Assembly (NCBI GenBank): GCA_002428985.1
Contig: DIYL01000034.1
Location: forward strand, 168,534 to 232,533
Length of the DNA: 64,000 bases
Source of the DNA: Anaerolineales bacterium UBA6055
GTDB taxonomy: Bacteria; Chloroflexota; Anaerolineae; Aggregatilineales; Phototrophicaceae
Direction: 5' to 3'
The position numbers and the translations under genes were made by a program. Positions 18,931-28,772 of this stretch are shown in pieces (positions within the stretch are counted from its first letter, which is position 1; every line of letters begins with the position of its first letter). Under the pieces are notes generated by a model. The model saw only the letters and a list, made by a program, of their open reading frames with translations. It did not search any database and had not been told where the DNA came from.

Positions 18931-18960
18931 AAAAATAGGTGAGCCCAAAAAACTCACCTA
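18931..18960 (-). terminator. Terminator of the ferritin gene
   Basis: On the minus strand TAGGTGAG pairs with CTCACCTA around a T-rich loop, followed by TTTTTATC. It lies 37 nt after the ferritin stop. On the plus strand the stem has no T tract, so it mainly serves the ferritin transcript. Confidence 0.7.
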
Positions 18961-18997
18961 CTGGATTTAATCATTTCATGGACAAGAGTGTTAAGGT

Positions 18998-19507
18998 CTA
19001 TTCCTCTTCGTCCTCTTCACCAACATTTTCGCTGAGTTCGCGATCTAGCAAATACAATCCAGGTGAAAAGTCGCCAATGAGTGTCAATTTTTGAATGAGG
19101 TCATCCACAACTTCTTCTTCTTCAACTTGTTCATCAACGAACCATTGTAAGAAACTATCTGTCGCGTAGTCGCCTTCTTCACGAGCGACCTTGACCAGAT
19201 TATGAATCGCAGCAGTCACTTTTTGTTCATGATGAAGCGCAGATTCAACGGCTTCGAGGGGTTTCTCCCATTCACTCGGTGGGGTAACTAGCGCAGTAAG
19301 CTTGACACGTCCACGACGACTATGAATAAAATCGTAAATTTTCATAGCATGTGTCATTTCTTCTTCTGAATGATGAAACATCCAACTCGCAAACCCTTTT
19401 AGACCTTGGTCTTCAAAATAAGCAGACATTGATAGGTATGTATAATATGCCTGCATTTCCATATTAATTTGGTTATTGAGACCTTCAAGCATTTTTTCAG
19501 ATAGCAT
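18998..19507 (-). CDS. ftnA: Bacterial non-haem ferritin
   Basis: 169 residues, the length of FtnA-type ferritins. Ferroxidase residues are in the expected places: E17, Y24, E50, H53, E94, Q127 and E130. The C-terminus is acidic (EEDEEE). It should form a 24-subunit cytoplasmic shell for iron oxidation and storage. Stand-alone gene with a terminator downstream. Confidence 0.93.
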   Translation of the reverse strand: MLSEKMLEGLNNQINMEMQAYYTYLSMSAYFEDQGLKGFASWMFHHSEEEMTHAMKIYDFIHSRRGRVKLTALVTPPSEWEKPLEAVESALHHEQKVTAAIHNLVKVAREEGDYATDSFLQWFVDEQVEEEEVVDDLIQKLTLIGDFSPGLYLLDRELSENVGEEDEEE

Positions 19508-19992
19508 GAAACTACTCCCTATGTGGTTAGATAACAGTGTTGCTTCGTATTGAAGATTCTAGCAAACGAAACAGCTAAACACATGACTCTCTTCGATAAT
19601 TCTCATAGAAATGGCGTTATAAGAACGTTCACATACGATAAGAACTCCCTGATTCAAAACCAATTATCTTGATTTCTGACAACCATATTCATTGGAAAAC
19701 AGAATAAGTCATAGACTAACAATCGCTTATAATTCAAACAAAAACACTCCACCGAAGTAGAGCGTTTTGTCAAGAATCTACATATTGTTACATTATGAGG
19801 GCAATTATTTCCCAAATTCGCCTCTAATGTCCATATTATACAAGAGCTATGAGTGACCATATATTAGTCATAGCTTTGTTCATATCTATCTAAATGACCG
19901 TTCGATGAGCTGGGAAACCATCTATTTTATATGTGTATGACTCCATATGTGATTTACATTCGAATTAAAAGAAGGCAAATCTAACAGCGCTA
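19508..19992. other. Intergenic stretch without supported genes
   Basis: 485 nt of AT-rich DNA between ferritin and the phage-like orphan, both on the minus strand. Short open frames exist but show no ribosome site or protein-like composition. It must contain the ferritin promoter near 19510-19600; no consensus pair is clear. Confidence 0.5.
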
Positions 19993-21204
19993 CTATGGCG
20001 TATACTCATTCCAGCCATCATCAATGAGATACTGTGGATAAGTATCCGAAATAATCGTAATACGAATACGATCCAATAAAATTGAACTTTGACCACCGGA
20101 GCTATTAATAAATGCCCGAATAGCACGCACATCACTACGATCACCACTCAATGTTTTAGTAGATGGATAGGGGAATGCAGCGCCGGATGTAACATAGATC
20201 TCATGAATATCTTGATCATTGACATTAAGCCAAGCCAAGTTACGAAGACCATTCCCCGTTGCAGGCGTTTTGCTAAATCGCATCTCCTGATTAGTGATTC
20301 GTACATCCTCGGGAAACTCATATTGGGTTCGTATACGGCTAGTCGTACTATTAACATCATGCTCTGTATATCCTGTACCACTGACATAGTTATCATAGTT
20401 ACCTGTGTCGATACTTATAAAACCACACTCTGAATTGGCTAGATTAGCTTCAAAGTAATATGTCATAGGTGAATCACAAGGACAATCTACTAAACCCATC
20501 TCGGCATACTTGTACCCCTGTTGAAGGCGGTTGATGAATGTATGATACACATGAGGTTCATCTAGTAAGCCAGATATTGCGCCTCTAAGTTGAGCTTCGC
20601 TACTTCCCCCAGCAAAACCACATCCATTCAGTGATTGCAGAAATGGATTCAAGGTGGGAGCTTGTCCCTTCAGGGAATCATACATACAACAGGCTACTTT
20701 TTCACGCACTTCTTCATTTCCTAAGAGAGCATCACTAAATGAGCTAAAGATAGTCGCACCAGCACCCACTATAGCCGCACCAAGAGAGGCGCCAAGTGCA
20801 AACAAAACCACAGATGAGCCACCAGAAGGTATTGATAATATAGCAGCCATTACAGCGCCAACTTGACCTACCGTTGTTAAAATGGGAGATACTTCTCGAC
20901 GTTTGAGTTCCATCTCGCAAATAATGTCAACAATTTCCTTAGTAGCATGGCATAATGCTAAATCTCGAATTTCGTCTGTCGCCGTACTGTCATAAACCAT
21001 GTCTGGCGCAATACTGCCAAGCGTACCGTCATAGTCCCCTAGTAACCGATAGATTTCATTTATACCTTCATCTAATGCTTTGTCAGCATTTGCTAGATTG
21101 CTACACAGCGCATAGTCAAATGCAAGTGTCCAAGTCACACCACCGTCATCCGATTGTTGTAACTGACATACATTATCTGGGTTTTGTCGTAAAATTTGTG
21201 TCAT
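19993..21204 (-). CDS. Phage-structural-like orphan protein
   Basis: 403 residues. The N-terminus (QNPDNVCQLQQSDDGGVTW, then LAFDYALC) resembles modules repeated in tail-region proteins of actinobacterial/chloroflexal phages; this is recalled family resemblance, not a search. The middle has an Ala/Gly-rich hydrophobic stretch (about residues 115-160). The C-terminal 150 residues look like a beta-rich carbohydrate- or discoidin-like domain with Cys pairs (VDCPCDSPMTYYFEANLANSECGF). Ribosome site AAAGGA. No other phage genes are adjacent except a small LexA-like gene upstream, so it may be a prophage remnant or a domesticated gene. Confidence 0.6.
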   Translation of the reverse strand: MTQILRQNPDNVCQLQQSDDGGVTWTLAFDYALCSNLANADKALDEGINEIYRLLGDYDGTLGSIAPDMVYDSTATDEIRDLALCHATKEIVDIICEMELKRREVSPILTTVGQVGAVMAAILSIPSGGSSVVLFALGASLGAAIVGAGATIFSSFSDALLGNEEVREKVACCMYDSLKGQAPTLNPFLQSLNGCGFAGGSSEAQLRGAISGLLDEPHVYHTFINRLQQGYKYAEMGLVDCPCDSPMTYYFEANLANSECGFISIDTGNYDNYVSGTGYTEHDVNSTTSRIRTQYEFPEDVRITNQEMRFSKTPATGNGLRNLAWLNVNDQDIHEIYVTSGAAFPYPSTKTLSGDRSDVRAIRAFINSSGGQSSILLDRIRITIISDTYPQYLIDDGWNEYTP

Positions 21205-21679
21205 TGATTGTTTTCCTTTGTTATTTTGTTAGTTAATTCACGCCATATCAGCGTTTAAACTTGCTTAGTACTGTTGATGGATTTTGGATGGCCTTGTCAC
21301 TTGCCATGATGAAACCCTCAGTTTTCCCTGCCTAGACTTGAGTATCTTTGTTTGATATAAATAGTCATTCTGCTAATGGTTTAGCAGAGTCGTGAATGTG
21401 TCGTATACATTTGCCCTGTCACAAGCTGTTGTGTGCGACACAACCTCTATTTCTCCTCAATTGATTTGTTACATCTTTCCGTTGATTTTACCCTTTCGTT
21501 TAAACATTACTTTGAAGTACAGAAAGGCTTATTATTGTTGGATTTCTCACATCTCTTGCATAACAAGAGTTGAGTTCATTGTATATGGATAAGCCTATCC
21601 TATTCTGCGTGAGTTGATATGTTTCAACCATTTAAGGTATTGTCATACCTAACTTCAAACCAATCATAGCACACAAGTT
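21205..21679. other. Intergenic stretch without supported genes
   Basis: 475 nt, AT-rich, between the phage-like orphan and the LexA-like gene. Reading frames are broken or unlike proteins. No terminator or repeat was clear. Confidence 0.5.
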
Positions 21680-21925
21680 CTATTTTGGTGTGACCATATG
21701 TTCAGACGTTTGTTCAGAGTCCTCCTTAATTAGTTGAATCCCCCGTGCTACATTGGGTTCGCGATAGATTCTCCTTTGTCGTTCCAGATGTGTAAGATAG
21801 GTTCCAACCGATCCCTTTGAAATAAAACAAGCATCTGCTATCTCCTGATGACTGGGTGGTCTACCTTTTTCGTTAACTGCAGATTTAATAACTTGATACA
21901 CTTGCTCAATCAGTTCCTGATTCAT
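21680..21925 (-). CDS. Small LexA-type winged-helix DNA-binding protein
   Basis: 81 residues matching only the N-terminal LexA DNA-binding domain: helix 1 with LIEQVYQVIKSAVNEKGRPPSHQEIADAC, then SKGSVGTYLTHLERQRRIYREPN. There is no C-terminal S24 peptidase (no Ser-Lys dyad), so it cannot self-cleave. Ribosome site GGAGG. A perfect 10-nt-armed inverted repeat with GAACA/TGTTC cores lies 39 nt upstream of its start, so autoregulation is likely. It may control this phage-like island. Confidence 0.7.
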   Translation of the reverse strand: MNQELIEQVYQVIKSAVNEKGRPPSHQEIADACFISKGSVGTYLTHLERQRRIYREPNVARGIQLIKEDSEQTSEHMVTPK

Positions 21926-21963
21926 GTAACCTCCAATTGAACTGAATTAGATAAATTAACTCA

Positions 21964-21988
21964 ATATTGAACATGTACTGTTCAATAT
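21964..21988 (-). promoter_or_regulatory. Perfect inverted repeat upstream of the LexA-like gene
   Basis: Arms ATATTGAACA (21964-21973) and TGTTCAATAT (21979-21988) flank a 5-nt spacer. The GAACA/TGTTC cores resemble SOS-box half sites. The position before the start codon suggests an operator. Confidence 0.65.
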
Positions 21989-22339
21989 AAACAAAACTTC
22001 TATACTTCATTCCATATCAGAGCATATGGAATAACTCATAAGAAATCCCAATATTCCACAGTGGCTTGATATTTCGGAATAATATTCTCAAACAGGCAAA
22101 CAGTTTGTTTATTGTTACACATTATCGAATGTCATATTACTACGAAAATTTGTTCTAATCAATTAGAGAGGCGTTTGTATTTTCTGGCAATTACTCTCGA
22201 AAGCTATCAAATTTGGCGTTTCAAAAAGATTCTTTAAACACTTCAATATCCAGATTTAGGTCAGAATCAGACTATAGTTGTATCTTGATCAAAGAACAAT
22301 AATGGCTTGGAATGGTAGTTTCGACACCAATACTCCAAG
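21989..22339. other. Intergenic stretch upstream of the LexA-like operator
   Basis: About 350 nt of AT-rich sequence. Nothing coding is supported; it separates the LexA-like gene from the end of the HAD gene operon. Confidence 0.45.
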
Positions 22340-23074
22340 TTACATTAAAGAAATGTCTGATGTTAACTGCCTATGTAAATCGAGAAAATCAGAAACAATC
22401 AAATCAAAACTTTCATCGGGTTCTTCACGTAATCCATCAATCCCAAACTCTAAGGGGCGGTGTACAAATGCCGTTCGCATCCCAATTTGTTGCGATGCTA
22501 GTAAATCAAGTCGATGAGAGGCGACCATCATCGCATTGTGGGGGGCAACACCCATTAAATCACATGCCATCTGATACGTTTCTAGGTCTGGTTTATAGTG
22601 TCGTGCTAGTTCCGCTGAGAGAATACAATCCCATCGTAAACCAGCATGTTTGCTTAAATTCACCAAGAGTGACATATTACCATTTGATAGAGTTGTCGTG
22701 GTAAATTGTTGTCGTAACTTTCGTAACCCATCAACGGCATCATCCCATGGGTTAAGACGATGCCAGATGTAGTTTAGGTCGATTTTTTGTTCTTCGGTTA
22801 GATGTTGAACATCGAATTCAATAAGCAGATCATCCAAAATTTGACGGTGCAACACATCAATGATGTTCCACTCGGCTTTGCCATTGCGGATAGGATCCAT
22901 CGCAGGCTGGTATCCAGCACGCCATTGATCGACAAATTTCTCCCAATCAATATCTAATCCACGATCTTTCCAAACAGCTTCGCCTTCTGCAATAACACTG
23001 CCACGCCAATCAACAACTGTACCAAATACATCAAAAACCAATAACTTTATGTCAGGTGAATCAAAAATATCCAT
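22340..23074 (-). CDS. Haloacid dehalogenase type II family hydrolase
   Basis: 244 residues of the HAD superfamily, (S)-2-haloacid dehalogenase type. Motif I is FDVFGTVVDW with nucleophile D15, motif II TTLSNGN, motif III Lys in HYKPDLETYQ, and motif IV MMVASHRLDLLAS. It may hydrolyse 2-haloacids or phosphoesters. It starts 6 nt after the GH38 stop and is the last gene of the minus-strand hydrolase operon. Confidence 0.85.
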   Translation of the reverse strand: MDIFDSPDIKLLVFDVFGTVVDWRGSVIAEGEAVWKDRGLDIDWEKFVDQWRAGYQPAMDPIRNGKAEWNIIDVLHRQILDDLLIEFDVQHLTEEQKIDLNYIWHRLNPWDDAVDGLRKLRQQFTTTTLSNGNMSLLVNLSKHAGLRWDCILSAELARHYKPDLETYQMACDLMGVAPHNAMMVASHRLDLLASQQIGMRTAFVHRPLEFGIDGLREEPDESFDLIVSDFLDLHRQLTSDISLM

Positions 23075-23080
23075 ATCGTA

Positions 23081-25630
23081 TTAGACTTCCTCAAGCAAAT
23101 TACAAGGTGTCCATATGATAGCATCATCTTCGCGTGTTATTGCCCATGTTTTGATTTCATGAGGTGTAAAATCAACAACCTGCGGGTCACCACTGTCCAA
23201 TTGAATTGTCGCTGTTGTCGTTTGACCAATCGTTTCATATAGTCGCACGATCAGCGCATCTCGTGTTTCAGCTTTCTTCACTGTACCAATTGCAATCGTA
23301 CTCGGTTCAACTTGTAAGAATGGTAAAGGATTGGCAGGTGCATCTGTAGGTGGTGTTGGTGGATGATAAACAAAAAAGACCTCTAACGGATGATTCAGTT
23401 CATGAGCTAACGGGATTATACGACTGGCCACTTCGTTTTTATCTGTTCCAGCAACCAATCGAAACCGTGTATCAATCTGTTCTTGGTCAATAAACGTATA
23501 CGGAATATTTGGATCAAGTGGGTCTTCATCATGCTTAGCATGGACTGCACCACGTGTTAAGCTGAGGTTGAGTAACCCTGTATCCGATATATCAAAACCC
23601 GCTTGTCCGTTATTGGCTAATCCAATCGTTAAGTTATCAGTTTCCAGCCGTAACCAGCGATGATAAGGATGTTCAGTTGCATCGGTTGTCCGTGATGTAA
23701 CACCATAAGAAACTTCGCAAATCGCCTGAACATTAGGCATACCAAATGGCATCACGAGTTTAATCATCTTTTGTCGGGCTTGCATATAGAGACGAACGTC
23801 AACATCAATATGATCGAGATCAGCATAAAATGTATAACTTATACTCGCCCGTGTGTACTGCCATTGAGTTAAGCACTCCACTGTAACCGATACAGCCCCC
23901 TGATAGATCACACGAACAGCTCGCCCTGTATGATTGGACTCTTCACCAACAAATTGGCCAACCTGTTCACCTGTAAGTGCGACAAAATCACCAACGGGTT
24001 CGTTATAGATAGCTCTATCCATGCCACCCCACGCATGACCGGTATCGTCCATTGCTTTTAAACCAATTGGAGCAGTTAATAATTCCTCGCCAGAGGTGCG
24101 GTGCTTCAGTTGTGACAAACCACCAACGCGCCTATCAAACTGTGCTTGCCACCACTGATTATTGATGACAATATGTTCGTCATTCAAACTAATTTCCGGT
24201 ACATTGGGATTATCCAACGGTTTATCTTCAAAGTGGATTTCATAACGGCGAGCACTCATAGCCGGGACATCAGCGACAAATCCAATGAAAGGTTGCATCA
24301 TTGACCCTTCCAAGACTGCAGTGCCACCACTTTCTTGATGAATGACACGATTGCCAGTATCGTCATATAGTGAATAGGGTCCTTTGCTAATTGCGCCAGC
24401 ATATGACCTCAAGAAATGATGCCCGACATGAGTCTGCATCGCATGACCATGTGGATTTAGGACATAAAGCGGGATTGTATCCGGTGTCGGATCGACATTT
24501 GGTAGTGTAGCATGCTGGCGACTGGTAATAATGCGTCTTGCAACATCACCAGCATATCCGAACATTTCATAAACACCGGGAAGGGCATGTTCAACAAGCG
24601 AACCCGGCAAAACATCATGAAACGCATTCAACATGACCCGTTTCCACGCTTCCCGTAATTCTGTGTCAGGATAACGGATACCATAGCGCCACCACGCCAA
24701 TGCAGACCATCGTTCTGCCGATGCTAACATAGACTCAATCCGACGCATCTCACGTTTGAGTGGCGCAACTGATGTATAACATCCAGATAAGACGCGTTGT
24801 AGTTCGCCTTCGAATACTGGAATCTCCCAATCCGATTCTTTAACACGTTGAAGATAGGCTTCGGGCGTACTATGTCGAATTTCAATATCACTATCTTGTA
24901 GTTCATCCATCAATTGATGAATCTTATCGAGGTCTTCCCGAGTTGGTCCACCACCGTGATCGCCTAATCCCCAAAGCACAACCGTATCTTGCCATGTATC
25001 GCGCGCAATCTGCACACCAATGTGAACTTGGTCAATCGCCCATAGTATTTCTCCCGGAGAAAACTCTCGATTAGGCGTCATATACCAAACACCAGCAGGG
25101 CGGATTGTCAGCACTTCGTTACCGTCTGCGCCACGCCACTTATACAACGGTGCGGGTAAATCCAATTGTCTTTCATAGGGTCTCCCATGAATATACATTT
25201 CGAATCCACTTTGATTGAGCAGTTGTGGCAAACTATTGGGGTGACCAAACGAATCAAAGTTATAGGCTACAGGTGGGCGAACATCAAACATCTCGGAAAA
25301 ATAACGTCGCCCTTCGATAATACAACGCACGATAGTTTCGCCACCCGGCAGGTTAACATCCGGTTGCAGATACCACCCACCACTGATATTCCATCGCCCA
25401 CCTTTTACATGTTGTTGAATACGATCAAATAAAGTCGGATCATACTCTTCAACCCATTCATAAAGCAAACTTTCGTTATGATTAAAAATGAAGGTCGGGT
25501 ATTCATCTAAAATGTCGCAAGCCGTGCGAAATGTGGATATAGTTTCTCTTGCGCCCTCTTCCCATGTCCATTTCCAGATCGGGTCAATATGGGCATTACA
25601 AATTAGGTGGACAATTGGTTTTTCAGACAT
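23081..25630 (-). CDS. Glycoside hydrolase family 38 alpha-mannosidase
   Basis: 849 residues when started at 25630, chosen over 25690 because GAGG lies 5 nt upstream and the longer form would overlap the preceding gene. GH38 landmarks: zinc motif H14-I-D16-P, nucleophile D126 in YNFDSFGHP, and FHDVLPGSLVEHAL for another Zn ligand. The C-terminal beta-sandwich domains follow. It removes alpha-mannosyl residues, probably in the cytoplasm (no signal peptide). It stands after the acetylxylan-esterase-like gene in the same operon. Confidence 0.93.
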   Translation of the reverse strand: MSEKPIVHLICNAHIDPIWKWTWEEGARETISTFRTACDILDEYPTFIFNHNESLLYEWVEEYDPTLFDRIQQHVKGGRWNISGGWYLQPDVNLPGGETIVRCIIEGRRYFSEMFDVRPPVAYNFDSFGHPNSLPQLLNQSGFEMYIHGRPYERQLDLPAPLYKWRGADGNEVLTIRPAGVWYMTPNREFSPGEILWAIDQVHIGVQIARDTWQDTVVLWGLGDHGGGPTREDLDKIHQLMDELQDSDIEIRHSTPEAYLQRVKESDWEIPVFEGELQRVLSGCYTSVAPLKREMRRIESMLASAERWSALAWWRYGIRYPDTELREAWKRVMLNAFHDVLPGSLVEHALPGVYEMFGYAGDVARRIITSRQHATLPNVDPTPDTIPLYVLNPHGHAMQTHVGHHFLRSYAGAISKGPYSLYDDTGNRVIHQESGGTAVLEGSMMQPFIGFVADVPAMSARRYEIHFEDKPLDNPNVPEISLNDEHIVINNQWWQAQFDRRVGGLSQLKHRTSGEELLTAPIGLKAMDDTGHAWGGMDRAIYNEPVGDFVALTGEQVGQFVGEESNHTGRAVRVIYQGAVSVTVECLTQWQYTRASISYTFYADLDHIDVDVRLYMQARQKMIKLVMPFGMPNVQAICEVSYGVTSRTTDATEHPYHRWLRLETDNLTIGLANNGQAGFDISDTGLLNLSLTRGAVHAKHDEDPLDPNIPYTFIDQEQIDTRFRLVAGTDKNEVASRIIPLAHELNHPLEVFFVYHPPTPPTDAPANPLPFLQVEPSTIAIGTVKKAETRDALIVRLYETIGQTTTATIQLDSGDPQVVDFTPHEIKTWAITREDDAIIWTPCNLLEEV

Positions 25631-25679
25631 CGTGGCCTCATCAATTTGTTGTGTCGTGGTCTGTTTATTTGAATAAGAG

Positions 25680-26642
25680 TTATAGATCACTTAAGAATTG
25701 GAAGATGCGATCATTCATACCCGGTAATCCCTCATGACCATAATCTGGATAGACCGCCAGCGATTTGGATGATGTGATCTTGTTATAGGCGGCAAATTGG
25801 GTCGATGGCGGGCAGATCGTATCCATCAAGCCGACACCCATGAGGACTTCAGCCTGAATACGGTCTGCAAGATGTTGCACATCAATATAGCCCAACTTAG
25901 TAAATATTTCGGTTTCGCGTTCGTGTAATGGATCATGATTACGGAAGTATCGATGCAGTTCAGCATAGGCATCCTTAGCTTGATCCATTTCCCACACACG
26001 TTGATAATCAGTCAAAAATGGGAAAATAGGAGCAGCACGTTTGATCCGAGGTTCAAGTGCGCTACAAGCAATCGTCAAACCACCACCCTGGCTACCACCT
26101 GTTGCACCGACACGATTTTCATCAACCTCAGGAAAATCCATTACTATTCCAGCCAGCTGTGCTGTATCGAGGAAAATATGTCGGAATAGCATATTTTGCG
26201 AGTCACCATCTAAACCGCGAATAATATGTCCATGATGTGTTGTACCGACATGCCCGCCCACATCTTCTGATAATCCACCTTGTCCACGACAATCCAGTGC
26301 CGCGACCACAAATCCCTGTGCAACATAGGGTAGTTTTTCCATCCAACTACCCGCATTACCAGAATACCCATGGAACATCACGACAGCTGGGTGATTCTCT
26401 TGTAGTTGTTTGGGGCGCAACAGCATCGCATGAATCCGTGCCCCTTTGACCCCTGTAAAGTACATATGAAAGCAGTCAGCAAAATTAGTTTGAAAATCGG
26501 CTGGAATCAGCTCAACCTGCGGATCAACTGCCTTCATTTCATCAATTGCATCTGTCCAGTAATTATCAAAATCATTGGGTTGGGGATTTATACCGTTGTA
26601 GGTTTCTAACTCGTCATAGGGCATATCAAATGTTAAGGGCAT
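25680..26642 (-). CDS. Acetylxylan esterase / cephalosporin-C deacetylase family (CE7) esterase
   Basis: 320 residues, alpha/beta-hydrolase of the AXE1/CAH (CE7) type. Nucleophile S184 in GGSQGG, D274 in GLMDTICPP and H303 in YGHEG; the RGQGG segment near 119-123 is also characteristic. It deacetylates short oligosaccharides in the cytoplasm. Ribosome site GAGGAGA. It lies between the ceramidase-like gene (41 nt upstream) and GH38 (49 nt downstream). Confidence 0.92.
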   Translation of the reverse strand: MPLTFDMPYDELETYNGINPQPNDFDNYWTDAIDEMKAVDPQVELIPADFQTNFADCFHMYFTGVKGARIHAMLLRPKQLQENHPAVVMFHGYSGNAGSWMEKLPYVAQGFVVAALDCRGQGGLSEDVGGHVGTTHHGHIIRGLDGDSQNMLFRHIFLDTAQLAGIVMDFPEVDENRVGATGGSQGGGLTIACSALEPRIKRAAPIFPFLTDYQRVWEMDQAKDAYAELHRYFRNHDPLHERETEIFTKLGYIDVQHLADRIQAEVLMGVGLMDTICPPSTQFAAYNKITSSKSLAVYPDYGHEGLPGMNDRIFQFLSDL

Positions 26643-26683
26643 TGCACTATCTCCTCAAATAAAAATAAGTTATACACTATATA

Positions 26684-28012
26684 TTAGGATAAACTATCTG
26701 AGCGACTTGCGTTTATAAATTCATCAAAAATATCATTTATCGTCTCGTAAATCAGTTTCTCACAATCCGGCAATAGGCGGGGCAAACCAAATAATTTAGG
26801 TGCGCCATCTACTTCGTATCCACCAATGTAAAAGGCTTCAGCTGTTGGGACATAGCCGTTACAACCATTTGTATAGCCAAATACCATTGTATGTTGTGCG
26901 GGTGATGTTGCTTGAATATGGAGTTGATAGGCGACAAATGGCTCATGTGGCATCCCGATCATAATGAGTTGATCGTCAAATGCGATGGCTTGAATTTGAA
27001 ACCACAAACCTGCAGGTGCATGCTTTACCCGTTCTGTCCAATCAATAAATTGTTGTTGATTGATGAGTGTCCGATCATCCATATCGAGTGATACCATTGC
27101 CTCATAAGATTCATTGATACGCAAAGACAAAGCGTTAATGATCTCATCTGTCAGATGTTCGAATGGCAGGCTAATTTCTCTATTAAAAATATTGATAGTC
27201 TCAACATCAAGTGGTGTAGCCTTTGATAAACCCACCATTACAGCTTTCGCTAATTGTTGTCCAAGTCGTTTTGCTTCATCTAGACCGCCTGCTAATGAAA
27301 CGACATTAATATCTCCCGCACAACCTTGTATAAACATCGGCATAGTGTCGCTATCAAGTTCATCGCGTATAGTTTGAATCGCATAACCGGGGAAGTCTGC
27401 ATTAAATTCAGTTGATGCGGTGTGAACGGTAACAGGGTGGGCAGCGTGGCTAAATAGAACAGCAAGCGGGCTTCCATCAAGTCTATTGATACTGAGTATG
27501 TCGACCCATGGGGCAACAGGTGCAGATTCATTCGGTAACATTCGGGTGCGTCCCATTGTCGCAACACGTCGATTTACACCAATCAGAACTTCTTCCCGCG
27601 CGACCGAGAGGGTAACAGGTTGCAAATCTTGCGATGCAAGAACAATACAGTCTGCAATATGTTGAACCAGTTGTTCTTCCCATTCTCGGTTGCGATCATC
27701 ATCAAAACCACAATCCAACGTCACAGGCGCACTATGATTATGTGTTGCGGTTAGCATTAGTTGCGATGCAGATAGACCTGTCTGCTCAAAAACTGACTGT
27801 CGAATCCTTTGCAATAGCGGTTTATCAACACCTAATAAGTCCAGCGAGACAATTGCAACCCTCTGTTCCCCACCATGCAACACAACACCCCGACAAAATA
27901 AATCCATATGTACCCCAGTTGTTGGCATCTGAGGGGGCTCAAGCATAGGTGTCCCGATTGGGGGTGTAATCATAATTTGAGCAATATTGGCTGATAACAT
28001 CAGTTTATCCAT
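26684..28012 (-). CDS. Neutral/alkaline non-lysosomal ceramidase N-terminal domain protein
   Basis: 442 residues, only the N-terminal catalytic domain of neutral ceramidases; the usual C-terminal domain is absent. Zinc and catalytic stations are ATHNHSAP (about 89-96), FSHAAHPVTVH and FIQGCAGDINV. In bacteria such short forms often sit in glycan operons and may be amidases or esterases acting on a sugar derivative rather than ceramide. No signal peptide. The start at 28012 has no clear ribosome site; M4 at 28003 is a possible alternative. It heads the minus-strand operon through AXE, GH38 and HAD. Confidence 0.85.
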   Translation of the reverse strand: MDKLMLSANIAQIMITPPIGTPMLEPPQMPTTGVHMDLFCRGVVLHGGEQRVAIVSLDLLGVDKPLLQRIRQSVFEQTGLSASQLMLTATHNHSAPVTLDCGFDDDRNREWEEQLVQHIADCIVLASQDLQPVTLSVAREEVLIGVNRRVATMGRTRMLPNESAPVAPWVDILSINRLDGSPLAVLFSHAAHPVTVHTASTEFNADFPGYAIQTIRDELDSDTMPMFIQGCAGDINVVSLAGGLDEAKRLGQQLAKAVMVGLSKATPLDVETINIFNREISLPFEHLTDEIINALSLRINESYEAMVSLDMDDRTLINQQQFIDWTERVKHAPAGLWFQIQAIAFDDQLIMIGMPHEPFVAYQLHIQATSPAQHTMVFGYTNGCNGYVPTAEAFYIGGYEVDGAPKLFGLPRLLPDCEKLIYETINDIFDEFINASRSDSLS

Positions 28013-28487
28013 TGGGCTACATATTATTCAGAAAAATGGATGCATGTCCCAACAATTTGTATTGACAGAATTCACCAATCAACGATTACTTAAAGTGCTG
28101 TTTAAGGTTCTTACTTACACTTTATTTTGTGTATCAAACTGATTTTTGAATACACTATACTGAATTGTGGAGCATGGCATGATGTAGGAGCAAAATAATC
28201 TATTAGCATCAAACGGTCTCCTACAAATAACAATATTTGTTGAATTTTATCAACACAAATTGGCTATGTCCACATATTAAATATACTACTATTGGTCATA
28301 ATGCTTGGACGTCTTGTAACAAGTCGTGATCAGTTTTGGTTTTGTTATTCTGGGTCAGGCAACAGCTAAATATTATTTTTCGGTTATTTGAGTAAAATCC
28401 GAATAGACGCAAGACAAATCATTCATTCACTTCATTACGTCTCGTTCTCAATCAATGAGACTTTGCTATCACATATAATTAGGATGT
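28013..28487. other. Non-coding stretch before the aminotransferase relic
   Basis: About 475 nt, AT-rich. Nothing coding supported. It lies between divergent genes and joins the relic at 28488. Confidence 0.45.
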
Positions 28488-28610
28488 TCTTGCCTCGCAA
28501 AGTCTACGACAGCCTTAAATTCCATATGGGTCTTCATAATAGGGCAGGGGCTGGTTTGAAATACCACAAAGAGCCGACAATAAGATCGCCACAAAGCGCA
28601 ATAAACACGA
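28488..28610 (+). pseudogene. Relic of the class V aminotransferase N-terminus
   Basis: The translated stretch contains LPRKVYDSLKF and later GLKYHKEP, matching MPRKVYDSLKF and GWFEMPQMVG at residues 30-66 of the intact gene at 32354. The nucleotides also align, for example CGCAAAGT-TACGA-AG-CTTAA in both. Only about 40 codons remain, with drift and no ribosome site. It is therefore a decayed duplicate, about 3.9 kb from the intact copy. Confidence 0.65.
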
Positions 28611-28772
28611 CCTTTTACCTTTAAAATTTCCAAAGATAAACTCAAAATTTTTGATTCTATAGTGGGTAGATCATAACCGACATGTTTGACAGAGTTGAAA
28701 TTTTGGCTGATGCAATCCAGTTAGAATATGATACTATTGCAGTTACATTATCTTGTGATTGTCAGGTATCTT

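Noticed and set aside
19654..19860. 68-codon minus-strand open frame after ferritin
   Set aside because: No ribosome site, Cys/Phe-rich composition unlike a real protein, lies in AT-rich spacer DNA.
22312..22704. 130-codon plus-strand frame over the HAD gene
   Set aside because: Antisense shadow of a gene with clear motifs; no ribosome site.
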